NCBI RefSeq assembly: GCF_014695775.1
Contig: NZ_JACJOX010000006.1
Coordinates: 1-64,000, forward strand
Length of the DNA: 64,000 nucleotides
Reading direction: 5' to 3'
DNA from: Leptolyngbya sp. FACHB-60
GTDB lineage: Bacteria; Cyanobacteriota; Cyanobacteriia; Phormidesmidales; Phormidesmidaceae
In this document: positions 1 through 8,621 of the stretch, piece after piece
Numbering within the stretch: the first letter of the stretch is position 1
How the letters are laid out: the number at the start of each line of letters is the position of its first letter
Notes under the pieces: model-generated
The model's input: the letters and a program-made list of their open reading frames with translations, nothing else
Databases searched by the model: none
What the model was told of the DNA's origin: nothing
Position numbers and translations under genes: made by a program

Positions 1-188
1 TTGTGGCTATGGCCCTGCTGGTAACCTTGCTTCGGGGCAACCTCCCCATTGCCGCGATACTGGTTGTGCCATTCCGTAAGGGTGCTACGGGCAATGCCCA
101 GCAGTTGACTGACAACGACTTTGGATTGGCCTGATTCAATCGCGGCAATCGCTTTCTGGCGCAGGTCAAGGCTGTAGGGAGCTGGCAT
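1..188 (-). CDS. IS630-family transposase, N-terminal part (partial)
   Basis: The minus-strand reading frame starts at the ATG at 188-186 behind a good ribosome site (GAGAGGAG) and stays open to the window edge. It gives about 62 residues beginning MPAPYSLDLRQKAIAAIESG. This is the helix-turn-helix head typical of IS630 transposases (YSLDLRQKAI, then a second helix containing SQLLGIARSTLTEW). The DDE catalytic domain lies outside the window, so activity cannot be judged. Confidence 0.8.
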   Translation of the reverse strand, partial: MPAPYSLDLRQKAIAAIESGQSKVVVSQLLGIARSTLTEWHNQYRGNGEVAPKQGYQQGHSH

Positions 189-250
189 CACAATACTCCT
201 CTCGATATCCTGTCATTTTGCCTGACCGAACCCTTATACGGATCGCTATA
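1..250 (-). mobile_element. IS630-family insertion sequence, right part only (runs off window)
   Basis: This is the promoter-proximal end of an IS630/Tc1-type element, cut by the window edge. It holds the start of a transposase (1-188) and about 60 bases of terminal sequence. The outer boundary is placed at the TA at 249-250: immediately beyond it lies a decayed HepT gene that breaks off at the codon where the intact paralogue near 33.1 kb reads 'gTAgac'. IS630 elements insert at and duplicate TA, so the junction fits. The second IS630 element of the window (12.9 kb) has a clearly different transposase N-terminus, so this is another subgroup. Confidence 0.75.
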
Positions 251-500
251 CAATTTTACGGGCATCAGAGATTTGAGCTTCTAGCTCGGGCGATCGCTTA
301 ATAACCAGATTTAAGGCTTCACCAACGGTGATGAACTGGCGCTCTACAGCAGAGATAATTAGCAAGTTAGTTCGATAGCTATCAAAAGTTTGTCGGTGAC
401 AAAGTTTTGAATAAGCTGTTAAGCCTATTGGATGTCGTATAGGTATGTTTGAAGGTCAACGTCCATAGATAGTTAAACGACTTGGGGCAATGGCTTGCAA
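251..500 (-). pseudogene. MNT-HEPN (MntA/HepT-type) toxin-antitoxin pair, decayed and cut by IS630
   Basis: Reading the minus strand, 500-456 encodes LQAIAPSRLTIYGR followed by a stop, matching the C-terminus of the nucleotidyltransferase at 32.6-32.9 kb (LQAIAPNRLTIYGS). The HepT start (ATG 466-464) overlaps that stop by 11 bases, exactly as in the intact pair. The HepT remnant reads MDVDLQTYLYDIQ, two stops, QLIQNFVTDK, a frameshift, then SYRTN and AVERQFITVGEALNLVIKRS up to DARKIV, where it ends at the insertion sequence. The RX4HXY active site would lie beyond the break. It is a close paralogue of the 32.9-kb gene, inactivated by at least two stops, a frameshift and an IS insertion. The upstream part of the nucleotidyltransferase is not recognisable. 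Confidence 0.85.
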
Positions 501-634
501 TGAAAATCCTAACCAAATTCCGCTCTACCTTTGCGCTAAGCTACCGTTCTCTTGTTATAGAGGTAGAACGCTGAAAACCACCTCTGAGTGTCTACAAAGA
601 GGTGGTTATAACTTGGCATAGCTGATGACTGTGC

Positions 635-1207
635 TTAAGCAGACGCTGCTGTCTCAGACTCGCGCTCTAGGATTTCGCGGGTTTTGAGAGATAGTCCGAT
701 GCGAGAAATGCCGGTAAAGAGAATGCTGGCACCGACTAAAGTGCCCAGCAGCCAGGGAGCATTGAAGGGAAACTGAAACCAGATCATGGCCCCTAAAATT
801 AGGGTGATGATGCCATTGCCTAAAGCCCAGGTCCAGTTTTGCTGAGGCCGCAGTCGAAAGGCCAGAATAAGCTCAAACACGCCCTCGGTGAGCAAAAAGC
901 TACCGAGCAAAAGGGTTAACGTGAGCACCCCAGTGCGCGGATTAACAAACAGCATGACACCTGTGGCAATGTAAAGAATGCCGAGCAGCGCTTTCCAAAG
1001 GGTGCCACCTTTATCGCGGGTTTGATAGGCATAAACCAGTTTAGCTGCCCCGGCGGAAGCCAAAATTAGAGCTACCCAGGTCTCAACAAAAAGGGTTGAA
1101 ACAATGGGTAATGCGATCGCAACCACACCCAAAATTGTTAGAACAACGCCGGTCCACAAAGAGCGATCGCGAACCTGTTTAACACCTACTGAAGTATCAC
1201 TGACCAT
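635..1207 (-). CDS. HdeD family (DUF308) membrane protein
   Basis: The product has 190 residues and about six hydrophobic segments arranged as three pairs, the layout of HdeD-like DUF308 proteins, which are linked to acid and general stress in other bacteria. The first segment (about 20-42) follows a short charged N-terminus, and Gly/Ala-rich helices alternate with short loops such as YQTRDKGG and RLRPQQN. The ATG at 1207-1205 follows a strong ribosome site (AGGAGGAAT). It is divergent from the carotenoid protein gene, with about 400 bases between them. No catalytic motif is visible, and the exact role in cyanobacteria is unknown. Confidence 0.8.
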   Translation of the reverse strand: MVSDTSVGVKQVRDRSLWTGVVLTILGVVAIALPIVSTLFVETWVALILASAGAAKLVYAYQTRDKGGTLWKALLGILYIATGVMLFVNPRTGVLTLTLLLGSFLLTEGVFELILAFRLRPQQNWTWALGNGIITLILGAMIWFQFPFNAPWLLGTLVGASILFTGISRIGLSLKTREILERESETAASA

Positions 1208-1607
1208 AAAATATTCCTCCTGATTTAGCTATGGGCCTCTTCAAGTTAAGAAATCTTTCAGCGATCGAATAGAACCAAAGGGTAGAACGTGTCTGGAAAC
1301 GCGGCGATTTTGGGTTGAGATGCAACGCAGAAGTGCAAAATCTTTCCCATCTGATTTTGGAGGACTGCTCAGCCCTCTGCTAGGTCACGCAACGCGGGCG
1401 ATACAGACGATCGCGGCAGCGGCAGACGGTCGAAAGCACCATGATTGACCTTTACCCATCCACTGGCATAGCTTCGTCTATCGCTCTAGCAAGAGGAAGC
1501 GGGTTAAATCCTCCGTTAAGTTGCAGGTGGTGGCTTAGAGTACAGGCTTTATCGCTGAATCGTGCTTTCTGGGGCCACCTCTATAAGCTGCAACAAAAGG
1601 ATTTTTT
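1208..1607. other. Divergent intergenic region, no gene seen
   Basis: These 400 bases separate two divergent genes, the HdeD-like gene and the carotenoid protein gene, and so must hold both promoters. I see no open frame with a ribosome site and no convincing palindromic operator. The ribosome sites at the two ends (AGGAGGAAT on the minus strand, AAAAGGA on the plus strand) are the only clear signals. Confidence 0.6.
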
Positions 1608-2093
1608 ATGACTGCTTACACAACCGCTAACGACCCTAACCAAGCTCTGAACGTCTTTAAAAGCTTAGATACAGATGCACAACTGGCACTGCTGTGGTTT
1701 GTCTATGAGCAGATGGGGGATAGCATCACGACTGCTGCCCCTGGCGCTGCATCCTCAGAGATTGCTGGTGGTCTTTATAACCAGGTCAAAGAGGTAGATC
1801 AGCAAGAGCAGCTTGACATCATGCGGGCGATCGCAAAATGTGACGCCTCTAGTCAAATTGGCCGAGAGTATGGTTCTTTGAGCGCCAATACAAAACTCGC
1901 TTTTTGGTATTACTTGGCTCAGGGGATGGATAGTGGTGATATTATCCCGATGCCTGAGGGCTATGAGCTTTCTGACCAAGGGCAAGATCTGTTGGCTGCC
2001 CTAGAGACGATGGGCTTTGAGGAGCAAATTACCTTTTTGCGCGACGCTGCCCTCGGCATGGGCGCAGAACCCGCAAGCGGCTCTGACATCTAG
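1608..2093 (+). CDS. Helical carotenoid protein (stand-alone OCP N-terminal domain)
   Basis: At 161 residues it covers only the all-helical N-terminal domain of the orange carotenoid protein (Pfam Carot_N); the light-sensing C-terminal domain is absent. It lines up with Synechocystis OCP along its length: LALLWFVYEQMG and AAPGAAS match LALIWFAYLEMG and AAPGAAS, keeping the Trp and Tyr near residues 35-40 that contact the carotenoid rings. NTKLAFWYYL keeps the second key Trp. Known helical carotenoid proteins bind a ketocarotenoid and quench singlet oxygen or phycobilisome excitation, depending on clade; which applies here cannot be read from sequence. There is no signal peptide, so it is cytosolic. 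The start has an AAAAGGA ribosome site. Confidence 0.93.
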   Translation: MTAYTTANDPNQALNVFKSLDTDAQLALLWFVYEQMGDSITTAAPGAASSEIAGGLYNQVKEVDQQEQLDIMRAIAKCDASSQIGREYGSLSANTKLAFWYYLAQGMDSGDIIPMPEGYELSDQGQDLLAALETMGFEEQITFLRDAALGMGAEPASGSDI

Positions 2094-2106
2094 GTTTAGC
2101 GCAGGG

Positions 2107-2144
2107 GTTTCCTCCCAGCGAATTGTGTAGCGCTGGGAGGAAAC
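2107..2144. terminator. Bidirectional terminator-like hairpin
   Basis: A perfect 14-bp stem (gtttcctcccagcg at 2107-2120 pairing with 2131-2144) encloses a 10-base loop. It sits between the convergent ends of the carotenoid protein gene and the secreted-protein gene. The flanking bases give a T-rich tail on either strand, so it can serve both. Confidence 0.8.
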
Positions 2145-2161
2145 AATTTGAAACTGCAGAG

Positions 2162-2740
2162 CTACTGAGGCAGGCCCACAAGACAGCCCGATGCCTCAAA
2201 AGCAGCCGCAGTCTCAGGATAATATTGCCTTAGTTCTTCTGATGAATCGGGCAGCGGTCGAGGATGAGCATATTCATAAAGACTGGGCTGATTTTCATAG
2301 ACGGATACGTTGCCCAAAAAGTTGTTGTCTAAAAAGAAGACCTGGCTTTGGTCAGTGTATAGTTTGCCGTCTCTCACCTGGCCAGTGTAAAGCTTGCTCT
2401 TATCTTGGTATATGTCAACGACGCAGACCCCTCCTCTGGCAGTAGCTGGGTAGATGTAGAGGGATTCTTCGATGGCAATCCATTCGCCCAAAAATGGGGC
2501 GATTGCAGGGTCAACGTCAGCCCAAGCTGCTGCGTAAGCCGCTCTTTCCTGCCACTCTTCAAAGGTGCGGCGATCGCTGTAAAAACCGCTGGCTTGGAGG
2601 CTTGGAATCTTTCGCCTCAGTTCCTGGGCTAGCTGCTGAAGCTCTGTTGCGGTTGGATATCGCTCAGACTGGGCGATCGCCGGTTGAGTTAGGCTCACCA
2701 GCACCAAAACCCAAACACTACCAAGTTGGAGTTGTCTCAT
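2162..2740 (-). CDS. Secreted protein of unknown function
   Basis: The 192-residue product starts with a Sec signal peptide (hydrophobic core VLVLVSLTQPAIA, likely cut before QSERYPT), so it is exported to the periplasm or outside. The mature part has a helical N-terminal half (LQQLAQELRRKIPSLQASG, EWQERAAYAAAWAD) and a beta-rich C-terminal half with paired Lys/Tyr/Asp-rich strands (IYQDKSKLYTGQV, GKLYTDQSQVFFLDN). It has two cysteines, in GGVCVV and SGCLVG. I do not recognise a family. It is convergent with the carotenoid protein gene and shares its terminator hairpin. Confidence 0.7.
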   Translation of the reverse strand: MRQLQLGSVWVLVLVSLTQPAIAQSERYPTATELQQLAQELRRKIPSLQASGFYSDRRTFEEWQERAAYAAAWADVDPAIAPFLGEWIAIEESLYIYPATARGGVCVVDIYQDKSKLYTGQVRDGKLYTDQSQVFFLDNNFLGNVSVYENQPSLYEYAHPRPLPDSSEELRQYYPETAAAFEASGCLVGLPQ

Positions 2741-3165
2741 CAGACTGCTTGCCCTTGTTGATCACTGCTCTGGAAGACCGTCTCGCAAGGCGGTCCTTAC
2801 CGTCCTAATCATCAACCCCTAGTAGAATTCCGGGCTGTTGATTGTTTCTTTATCTAAGACGCGACGGATGCGATCGGGGTTGTGTACCTTTTCTTAGCCT
2901 GCACCAGCTAAGCCCCTCTCGGTGGCTAGTGTCCGTCGACCTCTGCTGTTTGTTCTATAGAGCTGTTTCACCGATACGGGGCGGCTCTATTCGGCTGGCC
3001 AGCCTGAAATTGTGATCTGCATCATCTTGGAGGGAGGCGTTGCTCACGTTCTAGGGCTAGAACTATCACCGATCGACTAATACCGCTATCACTCCTCGAA
3101 TTGGGAATTCAGGAGACTATGAATTCATTGAGACAAATCAGGCATCACTCAGGAGTCCCCTACCT

Positions 3166-3204
3166 ATGCAACTCACCTATCGCGGTGTTTCCTACGCCCG
3201 GTAG
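3166..3204 (+). CDS. Candidate 12-residue minigene, DUF4278-like head peptide
   Basis: ATG at 3166 opens a 12-codon frame, MQLTYRGVSYAR, ending in TAG. Upstream is AGGAG at 3151-3155, and about 40 bases downstream is a hairpin followed by six T. The peptide matches the opening of cyanobacterial DUF4278 proteins (typically M-x-L-x-YRGV-x-Y), which are normally 60-120 residues. It could be a truncated relic of such a gene or a genuine short peptide unit. The ribosome site and terminator favour an expressed short transcript, but frame conservation cannot be tested here. Confidence 0.45.
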   Translation: MQLTYRGVSYAR

Positions 3205-3246
3205 ACCACCCAACGACTTTCCTCCTAAGCAACAACGACCTACCTA

Positions 3247-3272
3247 CCCCGCTGATGACAGTGGGGTTTTTT
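3247..3272 (+). terminator. Rho-independent terminator
   Basis: The stem CCCCGCT/AGTGGGG (one G-T pair) with a 6-base loop is followed directly by TTTTTT. It closes the short transcription unit that contains the 12-codon minigene. Confidence 0.75.
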
Positions 3273-4060
3273 GTAGCTAGTAATGCCCTACACAGTTTTC
3301 GAGTTATTTAAACATTCTCCCTCGTTGTCGACTCTTTGGGAATGTCCATTTGAGATGGTTATTTCTACCCATCGCAGAGCTTAGAGACTGAGGAAGTACT
3401 ATAGAAAGTTGAACTTTTCTGTCCTTTTCCTGTGATCCCCAAGGGTTTAGCAATGCGCTTAATCCATGGCCTGAGCGTTTACGCCTGGCTGGAGTGCCTA
3501 CTAACCCAATCCTTCACAAAAGTTATTTGCGATAGATTTCAATTATGGGTGGGGCAAAAATCGGAAAGCTATAATTAATGAAACAACGAATGTCTTCAAA
3601 GGAGCTGATGGGCTTTTTTGTGACAACCTCCAATAAAATCTGGCTCCCTTGAGCCAGCGGTTAAGCAGTTGAAGGCAATCAGAAAATGGAAGCCGCTGCA
3701 CCAGTTTCAATCAAATGCTGTCAGCAATCGACTAAAACCAAGACTGAAATGATTGATAAGGTGTACGGCACCTAAGTTTTGATTGTCATCTTTAGATCAT
3801 CAGGTAATAGGCTAAGGGATTAATGCCCTAACACATCAGGCCTGAGCCTTTAGTCATTGCCTCCGCTTCAAGGCCAATAAACCGGTGGTTAACTTACTTG
3901 AGGTAGGTTGCCGTCAATTTGTCCATTTTTCTAATTCCTCCGTCGTTTGCTGGCGAAGGAAAACGTTTGGCAGTTGCTCTATCCCCGGTTCAACTACCTA
4001 GATCATACAAACGCGAACGGGTCACCGCTTTAGGTCTTATCCCCTCACTTCCCAGCCGCT

Positions 4061-6121
4061 ATGACTACCCCAACTCTCTTCAATCTCGCGCTTCGCGAAG
4101 CGTATAGCTTGTGGCATTCCAAAAACGGGAGCCAACTCGAAACAAGTATTCCTACAGGAAGTGCGTGTCCCAGTCCCACTATCCTCCACCGCACCCTGCC
4201 GTCTTTGCTCGATGGTGCGGATGGCTTAGCCATTGCAAACGATCGCGCCCTCAACCAATGGCGTAAGGGAAGCTGGCAATCCTTGTCTACTGAAACCTTT
4301 CGTCGGGCAGTGGAAGAATTTGCTTTGGGGTTGGAGACCTTTGGGTTGCATCGGGGCGATCGCGTCGCCCTGATGATGCATAGCGATGTGGGGTTTGCGA
4401 TCGCCGACCTCGGCACCCTGCTAGCCGGGTTTGTTAACGTCCCCATTGACCTCACCCAGACAATCGAAAACATTCTGCTAATTTTGCAAGAGGTCGAAGC
4501 GCCGCTGCTAGTGGTCTCTAACCCCGCCCTGCTCGACCAAATTCGCCCCTACCTGTGGGAAGTGCTCACCCTAAAAACCGTGATTGTGGCTGAGGTGCCC
4601 GACGGTTGGCAGGCTGAGCAACCCGGAGGCAGTGAGTCAGTCTCGGACGCAGCGCTGCCGACACCAGCCCCTGAAACCTGTTTACAACTTCCCCACCTAC
4701 TCTGTGAAACCCCTACGCAGCAGCCGTGTCCGTCGGTGCCCCAGGCGCTGCGGGTGTGTGCGTTAGCCGAGGTGCGTGAGTGGGGACGACAGCGGTGGTC
4801 AGCTGAGGCCGTTCAGACTTTAGGAGAGGCGATCGCGTCCGCCGATCTGGCCACCATCATTTACATCGCCAGTGAAACCAAGCGCCCCAAAGGGGTGATG
4901 CTCAGCCATGAGGCGATCGCGGCCAACGTGCTGGCTTCGTTTTCTAGCTATCCCAACCTCCAGACCGGCCCCAACGAAGTGGCCCTGCTGTTTTTGCCCC
5001 TCAACCACATCTTTGCCCGCGTGTTTTTGTATGGCCACTTGGCCTGGGGCCACAGCATTTATTTCTCTGACCCCAACCACCTGATCAAGCACCTGCGTCG
5101 AGTCAAGCCCACCTTTTTAATTACCGTGCCTCGGTTATTAGAGAAAGTGCATGAACGCATTCTCGACCAGGTTAACCACCTCAGCCATTTCGACCGGCGG
5201 GTGCTGCAATGGGCTATCAAGCTCACGGCTCGGTTCGACCCGGCTCAACCACCCCAAAAGCTCTACCGTCTGCAAATGCAGCTGGCCGAACGGCTCGTGT
5301 TTGTCAAATGGCGCGAGGTGTTTGGTGGCCGGCTCAAAGCCTGTATTTGTGGCGGTGCCGCCCTGTCTGGCAATCTCGTTAAATTTTTCTCGGCGGCGGG
5401 GGTGCCCGTCTATCAAGGCTACGGCCTCACCGAAACCAGCGGCGTGCTCACCTACACTCGCGCCGGCCATAACCGCGCCGGCACCGTCGGCCTCCCCATT
5501 CCCGGCGTTGAAATTGCCCTTGCCGCCGACCAAGAAGTTCTGGTGCGTGCGCCCTTTCTCATGCAGGGCTACTACCACGACTCTGCTGCCACTGCCGCCG
5601 CCCTCACCTCTGATGGCTGGCTACACACCGGCGACTTCGGCACCCTCGATGCCGACGGCTTTCTCACCATTACCGGGGTGAAAAAAGCCTTATTCAAACT
5701 CTGCACCGGCAAATATGTCTCCCCCCGGCCTCTAGAGCAAGAATTAATGGCCTCCCCCCTGGTGGCTAAGGCCATCACCGTCGGTGCCAACCACAAGTTC
5801 TGCGCCATGGTGATCGTTCCTGACCTAGACGCCCTGCGTCACCAAGTCGAGCCTTGGGACCTTGACCTCACCCAACCCGACTGGTGGCACCATCCCCGCA
5901 TCACCGCCCTCTACCAAAGCCTGATCGACACCGCTAACTGCCATTTCCCCTACTGGTCCACCGTGCGCAAATTTGCCCTAGTGGATCAAAGCGAGGGGCT
6001 AGACGAGGTGGTGGAGCGGCTGTATGGGGAGGGAGGTGTTAGGGGGGATGGGGGAGATGAGGGGGATGCGGAAGGCGGGGAGGCTTGTCCGGTGTATGCG
6101 CGATCGCTAATGCGCTACTAG
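4061..6121 (+). CDS. AMP-binding acyl-CoA ligase-like protein with degenerate P-loop
   Basis: The 686-residue protein of the ANL (AMP-forming acyl-CoA synthetase) family would activate fatty acids to acyl-CoA for the fad genes downstream. Recognisable parts: SWQSLSTETFRRAVEEFALGL and GDRVALMMHSD near residues 75-110; the A5 motif YQGYGLTETSGV; GWLHTGDFGTLDADGFLTI; and FKLCTGKYVSPRPLE with its lysine. Two core motifs are abnormal. The ATP-binding P-loop, normally YTSGTTGxPKG, reads YIASETKRPKG, with its glycine lost and threonines changed. The usual GRKKE after the hinge reads GVKKA. The C-terminus (about 655-676) is Gly/Asp/Glu-rich, encoded by a purine-rich repeat tract. The first 40 residues look non-coding (palindrome CGCTTCGCGAAGCG at about 4089), so the start is uncertain. 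Confidence 0.8.
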   Translation: MTTPTLFNLALREAYSLWHSKNGSQLETSIPTGSACPSPTILHRTLPSLLDGADGLAIANDRALNQWRKGSWQSLSTETFRRAVEEFALGLETFGLHRGDRVALMMHSDVGFAIADLGTLLAGFVNVPIDLTQTIENILLILQEVEAPLLVVSNPALLDQIRPYLWEVLTLKTVIVAEVPDGWQAEQPGGSESVSDAALPTPAPETCLQLPHLLCETPTQQPCPSVPQALRVCALAEVREWGRQRWSAEAVQTLGEAIASADLATIIYIASETKRPKGVMLSHEAIAANVLASFSSYPNLQTGPNEVALLFLPLNHIFARVFLYGHLAWGHSIYFSDPNHLIKHLRRVKPTFLITVPRLLEKVHERILDQVNHLSHFDRRVLQWAIKLTARFDPAQPPQKLYRLQMQLAERLVFVKWREVFGGRLKACICGGAALSGNLVKFFSAAGVPVYQGYGLTETSGVLTYTRAGHNRAGTVGLPIPGVEIALAADQEVLVRAPFLMQGYYHDSAATAAALTSDGWLHTGDFGTLDADGFLTITGVKKALFKLCTGKYVSPRPLEQELMASPLVAKAITVGANHKFCAMVIVPDLDALRHQVEPWDLDLTQPDWWHHPRITALYQSLIDTANCHFPYWSTVRKFALVDQSEGLDEVVERLYGEGGVRGDGGDEGDAEGGEACPVYARSLMRY

Positions 6122-6129
6122 GCGGCGAT

Positions 6130-6245
6130 CGAGAGATCAAGTAATGGGCTAACAAGCCATCACTCCCCCACCTTCCTCACCTCCCTCACCTTCCCTAGCC
6201 CATCACTCCCCTACTCCACTCCAACTACGCCAAATCAAGGAGCCA
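6130..6245. repeat. Pyrimidine-rich repeat tract between ligase gene and fadN
   Basis: The strand here is almost purely C and T with repeated 'ctcccc', 'ccatcactcc' and 'cttcctcacctcc' units. The same type of tract, in the purine orientation, forms the last codons of the ligase gene (about 6025-6085) and the DNA after fadA (10009-10075). It is probably a dispersed low-complexity repeat. No promoter is evident inside it. Confidence 0.6.
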
Positions 6246-6248
6246 GCC

Positions 6249-8621
6249 ATGCAAACACCCTTCCAAACCGCCGCTGTCCTCGGAGCCGGGGTCATGGGTA
6301 CCCAGATTGCGGCTCACCTGGCCAATACCGGGCTCACAGTTCACCTGTTAGAACTGCCCTCTCAAAAAGGCAGCAAAAACGACCTGGTAGAAGGAGCCTT
6401 CAAAAAAGCCTGTAAACAGTCGCCGCCGATTTTCTACAGTCAGCAAGCGGTGAAGCGCGTCATTCTAGGCAACTATGAAGAACATTTCGATCGCCTGTCT
6501 ACGGTGGACTGGGTGATTGAAGCGGTGGTCGAAAATCTCACCGTCAAGCAGGAGTTGTTTGCACGGGTTGAGCGCACCGTTGGCCCAGACGCGGTGATTT
6601 CTACCAACACCAGCGGGCTGCTGATTCACCAGGTGGCCGAGGGGCGATCGAAATCCTTCAGAAAGCGGTTTTTGGGCACCCACTTCTTTAACCCGCCCCG
6701 CTATCTGAAACTGCTAGAACTCATCCCCACCACTGACACCGACCCCGCCGTGGTTGAGCGGGTGGCCGCGTTTGGCCGAGACAGGCTAGGCAAAGGCATC
6801 GTCGTCGCCAAAGACACCCCCAACTTCATCGCCAACCGCATTGGCGTCTTTGTGTCGATGCTGGGTCTGCGATCGTTCATTCGGGGTGACTACACCATCG
6901 AAGAGATCGACACCCTCACCGGCACCCTGGTGGGACGGCCCAAATCGGCCACCTTCCGCACTGCAGATCTGGTGGGGCTCGACACGCTGCTCTACGTCGC
7001 CGACAACCTTTATCCCGCCATTCCCCAAGACGAGCGGCGCGAGCTGTTTCAGCCCCCCGAGCTGATGCGCAAGCTGGTGGCCACTGGCACCCTGGGGGCC
7101 AAGTCAGGCCAGGGCTTTTACAAGAAAGTAGGGGGCGAGATTCGCTCGCTGAACCCTAAAACCTTTGGCTACGATTCGCCCCGCCCCGTCAACCTGGGGA
7201 ATTTAGACGGGCTGAAGAAACACGATTTACCCGAACGGCTGCGGCATTTATATAGAGATCATGGGCGGGCCGGAGATTTTTTTCGCCAGACCATGCTCGA
7301 AACCCTGGCCTACAGCGCCAACCGCATTCCCGAAATTGCCGACAGCCCGGCAGACATCGATCGCGCCATGGCCTGGGGCTTTGGCTGGGAAATTGGCCCC
7401 TTCGCCATCTGGGATGCCCTGGGTTTCGACCGGGTCATTCAAGACATGACCGAGGCTAAGCTGACCCTACCCCCGTGGCTCAAACAAATGCAAGCAGGTG
7501 GCGCAACGGGCTTTTACAGTGCCGACCCTGCAATGACCGCCCCCACTGTATATGTGCCCGGCGAGCGCTACGTATCCCTAGAAGTTCCTACCAGTGAACT
7601 CCATATAGCTGACCTCAAGGATCGCCTACTTCTTTGGCACAACAGCGAAGCCGCCCTGCTCGATGCCGGAGACGGGGTTGCGCTGTTCGAGTTTCGCTCT
7701 AAGGCCAACACCCTCAGCACCAAAGTGGTCGAGGGTCTCGGTGCCGCCCTCGACTGGCTGGCCGCCCACGACAACTACCACGGCATGGTGATTGGCAACG
7801 AAGGCCCCAACTTCTGCGTCGGCATTAACTTGGCCGAGGTGGGCAAAATCGCCCAGTGGGAAAACCTCAACCCCCTCAACCGCAACCATCGCACCATTGC
7901 CAAGCTGCTCCACGATGTCCAAACGCTGGTGCAGCGCATCTACTACTTCCCCAAACCCGTGGTTGCGGCCATTCAAGGGCGGGCGCTGGGGGGCGGCTGC
8001 GAACTCGCCATGGCCTGCCCCTACGTGGTCGCCGACGCCGAAACCTACATCGGCCTGGTGGAACTCGGCGTCGGGCTGATTCCCGCTGGGGGCGGCCTCA
8101 TGCGTCTTGCCCGCTGGGCCGGTCAGCGCGCCATCTCCGATGAACCCGCCGACATTCTGCCCTGGCTGAAGCAGGTGTTTCGCACCGTCGGCATGGCCCA
8201 GGTTTCCAACAGCGCCCACGAAGGCATCGAGCTAGGCTTCTTGCCCGCCACCACGCAGATTGTGATGAACAGCGATCGCCGCCTCTACGCCGCCAAACAA
8301 GAAGTGCTCTGCCTGCACCGCATGGGCTATGCGCCCCCACCCCGCCAGCCCATCCCCGTCCTCGGCCAACCCGCCCGCGCCATGCTCGAACACATGGCCT
8401 ACGTTATGCATGCCGGTAGCTACATCAGCGACTACGATCGCAGCCTCGCCAACCGCCTCGCCTACGTCCTCACCGGCGGGGACCTCACCGTCCCCGCCGC
8501 CGTGGATGAGACCTATCTGCTGAACCTTGAACGCGACAATTTCCTGCCGCTAATCGACGAACCCAAGACCAAAGAACGCCTGCTGCACATGTTGAAGACG
8601 AAGAAACCCCTGAGAAACTAA
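6249..8621 (+). CDS. fadN: FadN: 3-hydroxyacyl-CoA dehydrogenase / enoyl-CoA hydratase
   Basis: This 790-residue bifunctional enzyme catalyses the hydration and second oxidation steps of beta-oxidation. Residues 8-30 are the NAD-binding Rossmann loop (AAVLGAGVMGTQIAAHLA). SSNTSGL-type, HFFNPPRYLKLLE and VVAKDTPNFIANRIG motifs mark the 3HCDH domains to about residue 420. From about 480 the hydratase domain follows, with GRALGGGCELAMACP and YIGLVELGVGLIPAGGG carrying the two acidic residues expected in the crotonase active site. Length, domain order and the very C-terminus (HMLKTKKPLRN) match Bacillus subtilis FadN (789 residues) rather than E. coli FadB, where the hydratase comes first. It is followed by fadA and fadE, the same gene order as Bacillus fadNAE. 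Confidence 0.93.
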   Translation: MQTPFQTAAVLGAGVMGTQIAAHLANTGLTVHLLELPSQKGSKNDLVEGAFKKACKQSPPIFYSQQAVKRVILGNYEEHFDRLSTVDWVIEAVVENLTVKQELFARVERTVGPDAVISTNTSGLLIHQVAEGRSKSFRKRFLGTHFFNPPRYLKLLELIPTTDTDPAVVERVAAFGRDRLGKGIVVAKDTPNFIANRIGVFVSMLGLRSFIRGDYTIEEIDTLTGTLVGRPKSATFRTADLVGLDTLLYVADNLYPAIPQDERRELFQPPELMRKLVATGTLGAKSGQGFYKKVGGEIRSLNPKTFGYDSPRPVNLGNLDGLKKHDLPERLRHLYRDHGRAGDFFRQTMLETLAYSANRIPEIADSPADIDRAMAWGFGWEIGPFAIWDALGFDRVIQDMTEAKLTLPPWLKQMQAGGATGFYSADPAMTAPTVYVPGERYVSLEVPTSELHIADLKDRLLLWHNSEAALLDAGDGVALFEFRSKANTLSTKVVEGLGAALDWLAAHDNYHGMVIGNEGPNFCVGINLAEVGKIAQWENLNPLNRNHRTIAKLLHDVQTLVQRIYYFPKPVVAAIQGRALGGGCELAMACPYVVADAETYIGLVELGVGLIPAGGGLMRLARWAGQRAISDEPADILPWLKQVFRTVGMAQVSNSAHEGIELGFLPATTQIVMNSDRRLYAAKQEVLCLHRMGYAPPPRQPIPVLGQPARAMLEHMAYVMHAGSYISDYDRSLANRLAYVLTGGDLTVPAAVDETYLLNLERDNFLPLIDEPKTKERLLHMLKTKKPLRN

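Larger units (their letters stand above)
2741..4060. other. Gene-poor stretch upstream of the fad cluster
   Basis: These 1.3 kb contain no open frame I can support as an ordinary gene. The only structured element is a 12-codon minigene with a ribosome site and a terminator hairpin (3151-3272), listed separately. The rest is of mixed composition with no recognisable repeat or RNA gene. Confidence 0.6.

Noticed and set aside
3919..4107. 62-codon plus-strand frame before the ligase gene
   Set aside because: No ribosome site, no protein-like pattern, and it overlaps the ligase start in another frame.
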